NCBI GenBank assembly: GCA_900544455.1
Contig: UQVJ01000004.1
Span: 1 to 51,167 of the forward strand
Direction: 5' to 3'
DNA: 51,167 bases
From: an uncultured Eggerthella sp.
GTDB lineage: Bacteria > Actinomycetota > Coriobacteriia > Coriobacteriales > Eggerthellaceae
This document shows, in pieces, positions 49,115 through 51,167 of the stretch (positions within the stretch are counted from its first letter, which is position 1; every line of letters starts with the position of its first letter). The position numbers were made by a program, and so were the translations under genes. Under the pieces are notes generated by a model. It was not told where the DNA came from. It was given only the letters and a program-made list of their open reading frames with translations, and searched no databases.

Positions 49115-51167
49115 CTACAGTTGAATCAAATTGCTTCGCGGATCAACAGTTCCCATCAAGGCTGCAACGTCCGAATGGCACGTAAACAGGATTACCTGCC
49201 GATACCGTGCCAATTCCGCCAAAGCACGGGCAGCCTGAGCGCGCCGTTCATCGTCGAAATTAACCAATATGTCGTCGCACAGCACGGGAAGCCCGCGACC
49301 AACATTCGCCGCCGAGAGAAGAAGGGCTATGCGCAAGCTCAAATACAGCTGCTGACGCGTACCTAGCGAAAGAAAATGGGGTGGGCGCACGGTTTTAACC
49401 GCATCGATCACCTCCAGTTCACCCTGGGCGTTCATGCGAACCTGCCGCCAAGCGCCGTCAGTCATCTGCGAAAGCAAACGTGAAGCGGTGCGATACACCT
49501 CGGGTTGGCTTTTGCGTTCCCATTCGGCAATGGCGGCCTCAAGGGAACGTTTGGCAATAAACAGCACCGAAAGCCTTCGGTACGTTTCCCGCAGGCGGGC
49601 TTCCACTTCTTCGCATTCGAATTTCGCTTCGTCGAAATCGGTTGAGCTTCGAGCGGCAGCCAAGCGTTCCGACAGCTCTCCATACTGACGGTCGGTCTCG
49701 GCGGCCATAGCCGCCGTCTTAGCGCGGTCCTGCTCTTTGCGCTCAATCGCTTGGGATATCGCCTCCACCGATGCGCCATCGTCGAAGCCTGCCTTGCGGC
49801 ACAGCTCCACACGTTGGTTCTTGCATTCGGCCAATTCCTTGCGAAGGCTTGCGCACTGAAGGGAACGCGCCTGATGGTTCAGGTTTTCCGTTGCGCACGA
49901 GGTACGGTAATCGTCAAGCTGGTCGAGCAATCGGCGGGCACGGCGAAGAGAGCCAGCAGCCGGCTTTAAGCCGTTTGCCTCTAAGAAGTTCACAACCTGG
50001 GCATCAAAATCGCTAAGGGACCGTTCACAAGTCTCCACTGTTTTCTTATCCTGCTGAACCACCCAATCGCGCTTCTTCAACTCCTCATCAAGCTCATCTT
50101 CACCAGGAATCGGCTTCAACGCCACAGAAACACCCGCAGCGCCGATTACCAGAGAAAACGCAACCAATGCCACGCCGGCAATCAGGTAGGAAAGCCCTCC
50201 GTGGTCGGGGGCGCTATACAGAACAAACGAACCGCCGAACACCATGAGAATCGTCAAAGCCAGAGCCAAACCGAGCTTCACCTTGCGCTGTGAAGCGAAC
50301 TGGTTCTTGCTGTCAGCAGCCTTCGCCTGATCAGCAAACACTTCGTAATCCGACTGAGAGCGAACGGCATCCATGCGCGCAGCATCCAAAGAATGCTCCA
50401 ATTTCGCACGACGGCGCTCGAAATCATCGAGGCTGTCCGCGAGCTGGTACTGCTCCTCTCTGCTCAAGCCGACCAGCTCGGCGAGCTCGAGCGGCGGCTC
50501 CCCCTCATGGCTGGAAGCTTCGTCTTCGAGGCGCAACGCCTCATGGAGCGATGCGCGCGATTCTTCGATGGAGCGATCGATTTCCTCCACACGAGCACGT
50601 AACGTTTTCAACCCTTCGATTTCCGTATTAAGCTGCTGCTGAGTTTGTGCGAGCAAATCCCTTCGAGGGCCCCACGAGGCAAGCGTTTTCTCCTGCGCAC
50701 GCAGCGCATCAGCCTCTTCGCGCCCTTGATGAACCAGCTCACGCAGGCGAAGGCGCTCTTCGGTCAGGTTAGGCACCGAATTCGGGTTCTTAGCCGAACG
50801 AGAAAGCTCTTGTTTGATGCGTTCGTTCACTTCATCAAGTGCATGGGCAGGGGAAGACCCCGTACCAGAGCCGGCGGTAAGCAGGTGTGCCGTTACTTCG
50901 TTATGGCGATCAAGACGCAAGAGCTCATCGCTCGTTAATGCGAAAATAGTGTTGTAGGTTTCCTGGTCGATGTCAGTAAGCAGCCCTGCGGGAACAGTTA
51001 TTCCCTCACTGTTCTTGGCGCGTTTTACCTCAGACACTTCGTCGGTAGAGCTGTCACGGAAGAACAGGCTTCCTACACGCTCTGCCGATTCAGGGCGATA
51101 CGGATTGCCCTGACCCCTTGAGCTTGGCCAGCCGAACAGAACACCCTTCACCAATTCATTGAGCGTG
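49115..51167 (-). CDS. YhaN-like AAA ATPase with coiled coils and membrane segment (N-terminus beyond window)
   Basis: The frame is open to the right edge, giving at least 683 residues without the Walker A region. The visible start TLNELVKGVLFGWPSSRGQG with NPYRPE is what follows the P-loop in YhaN-type SbcC/Rad50-like ATPases. Then comes GLLTDIDQETYNTIFALTSD and about 170 residues of coiled coil. A hydrophobic pair (about 297-345, LGLALALTILMVFGGSFVLY and LIAGVALVAFSLVIGAAGVS) and a second coiled region follow. Last come the ABC signature LSLGTRQQLYLSLRIALLLS, Walker B PVLCDDILVNFDDERR and the His switch ILFTCHSDVAAL. Such proteins usually pair with a YhaM/SbcD-like nuclease, which should lie upstream of the window. 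The stop is 80 bp before the purA start. Confidence 0.85.
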   Translation of the reverse strand, partial: TLNELVKGVLFGWPSSRGQGNPYRPESAERVGSLFFRDSSTDEVSEVKRAKNSEGITVPAGLLTDIDQETYNTIFALTSDELLRLDRHNEVTAHLLTAGSGTGSSPAHALDEVNERIKQELSRSAKNPNSVPNLTEERLRLRELVHQGREEADALRAQEKTLASWGPRRDLLAQTQQQLNTEIEGLKTLRARVEEIDRSIEESRASLHEALRLEDEASSHEGEPPLELAELVGLSREEQYQLADSLDDFERRRAKLEHSLDAARMDAVRSQSDYEVFADQAKAADSKNQFASQRKVKLGLALALTILMVFGGSFVLYSAPDHGGLSYLIAGVALVAFSLVIGAAGVSVALKPIPGEDELDEELKKRDWVVQQDKKTVETCERSLSDFDAQVVNFLEANGLKPAAGSLRRARRLLDQLDDYRTSCATENLNHQARSLQCASLRKELAECKNQRVELCRKAGFDDGASVEAISQAIERKEQDRAKTAAMAAETDRQYGELSERLAAARSSTDFDEAKFECEEVEARLRETYRRLSVLFIAKRSLEAAIAEWERKSQPEVYRTASRLLSQMTDGAWRQVRMNAQGELEVIDAVKTVRPPHFLSLGTRQQLYLSLRIALLLSAANVGRGLPVLCDDILVNFDDERRAQAARALAELARYRQVILFTCHSDVAALMGTVDPRSNLIQL

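Noticed and set aside
1..51167. CRISPR array, prophage or insertion-sequence transposase
   Set aside because: No regularly spaced direct repeats, cas genes, phage structural genes or DDE/HUH transposases were found on either strand.

Overview
The window looks like chromosome of a Coriobacteriia bacterium, most likely Eggerthellaceae (a Slackia-like genus is my guess). The reasons are a moderately high GC content, a complete early menaquinone cluster, very large VWA/isopeptide-domain surface proteins, many Tat-like or signal-peptide envelope proteins, and GTG/TTG starts. I could not run a database search, so the genus is inference. Nearly every gene is on the minus strand. The clear plus-strand genes are a Tat-like membrane protein (28879-30411) and a short-chain dehydrogenase (45151-45918).

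Region 1 (1-3000) is a small restriction/defence operon. It holds a ribbon-helix-helix protein, a DNA methyltransferase reduced by internal deletion to its two ends, a GmrSD-type DUF262/DUF1524 nuclease, and the 5' end of a gene with a GGDGG motif cut off by the window edge. An initiator tRNA gene with its own promoter and terminator borders it.

Region 2 (3200-13540) is the most unusual part. Two paralogous cell-surface proteins, of 415 and about 2380 residues, are built from pilin-type isopeptide domains. They share a promoter and a 40-bp upstream box. The giant gene carries a G9 tract just after its signal peptide. Its best-supported ATG is one nucleotide out of frame compared with the paralogue, and short inverted GGTACC-centred repeats bracket the gene. 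A polymer-forming (bactofilin-like) membrane protein follows.

Region 3 (13548-22309) is the menaquinone operon, transcribed mazG-menF-menD-menH-menB-menE/C. It makes 1,4-dihydroxy-2-naphthoyl-CoA from chorismate. MenE and MenC are fused, and MenH has a His/Cys-rich N-terminal tail. MenA, the methyltransferase and the DHNA-CoA thioesterase are not in the window.

Region 4 (22327-34117) is mostly housekeeping: an ACT-domain protein, folE, exodeoxyribonuclease III, purC, an OmpR-type two-component system, purB and two TrkA proteins. It also holds two 200-bp copies, in opposite orientation, of an inverted-repeat element (23521-23720 and 30494-30693).

Region 5 (34123-39260) is an envelope group: an RlpA-like barrel protein, a PspC protein, a hemolysin III family protein and a YdbT/YdbS-like PH-domain pair.

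Region 6 (39502-51167) holds pgi-hypF-hypC-hypD for NiFe hydrogenase maturation, the SDR gene, tRNA-Phe, purD, purA, and an N-terminally cut YhaN-like AAA ATPase at the right edge. Strong intrinsic terminators separate most of these units.
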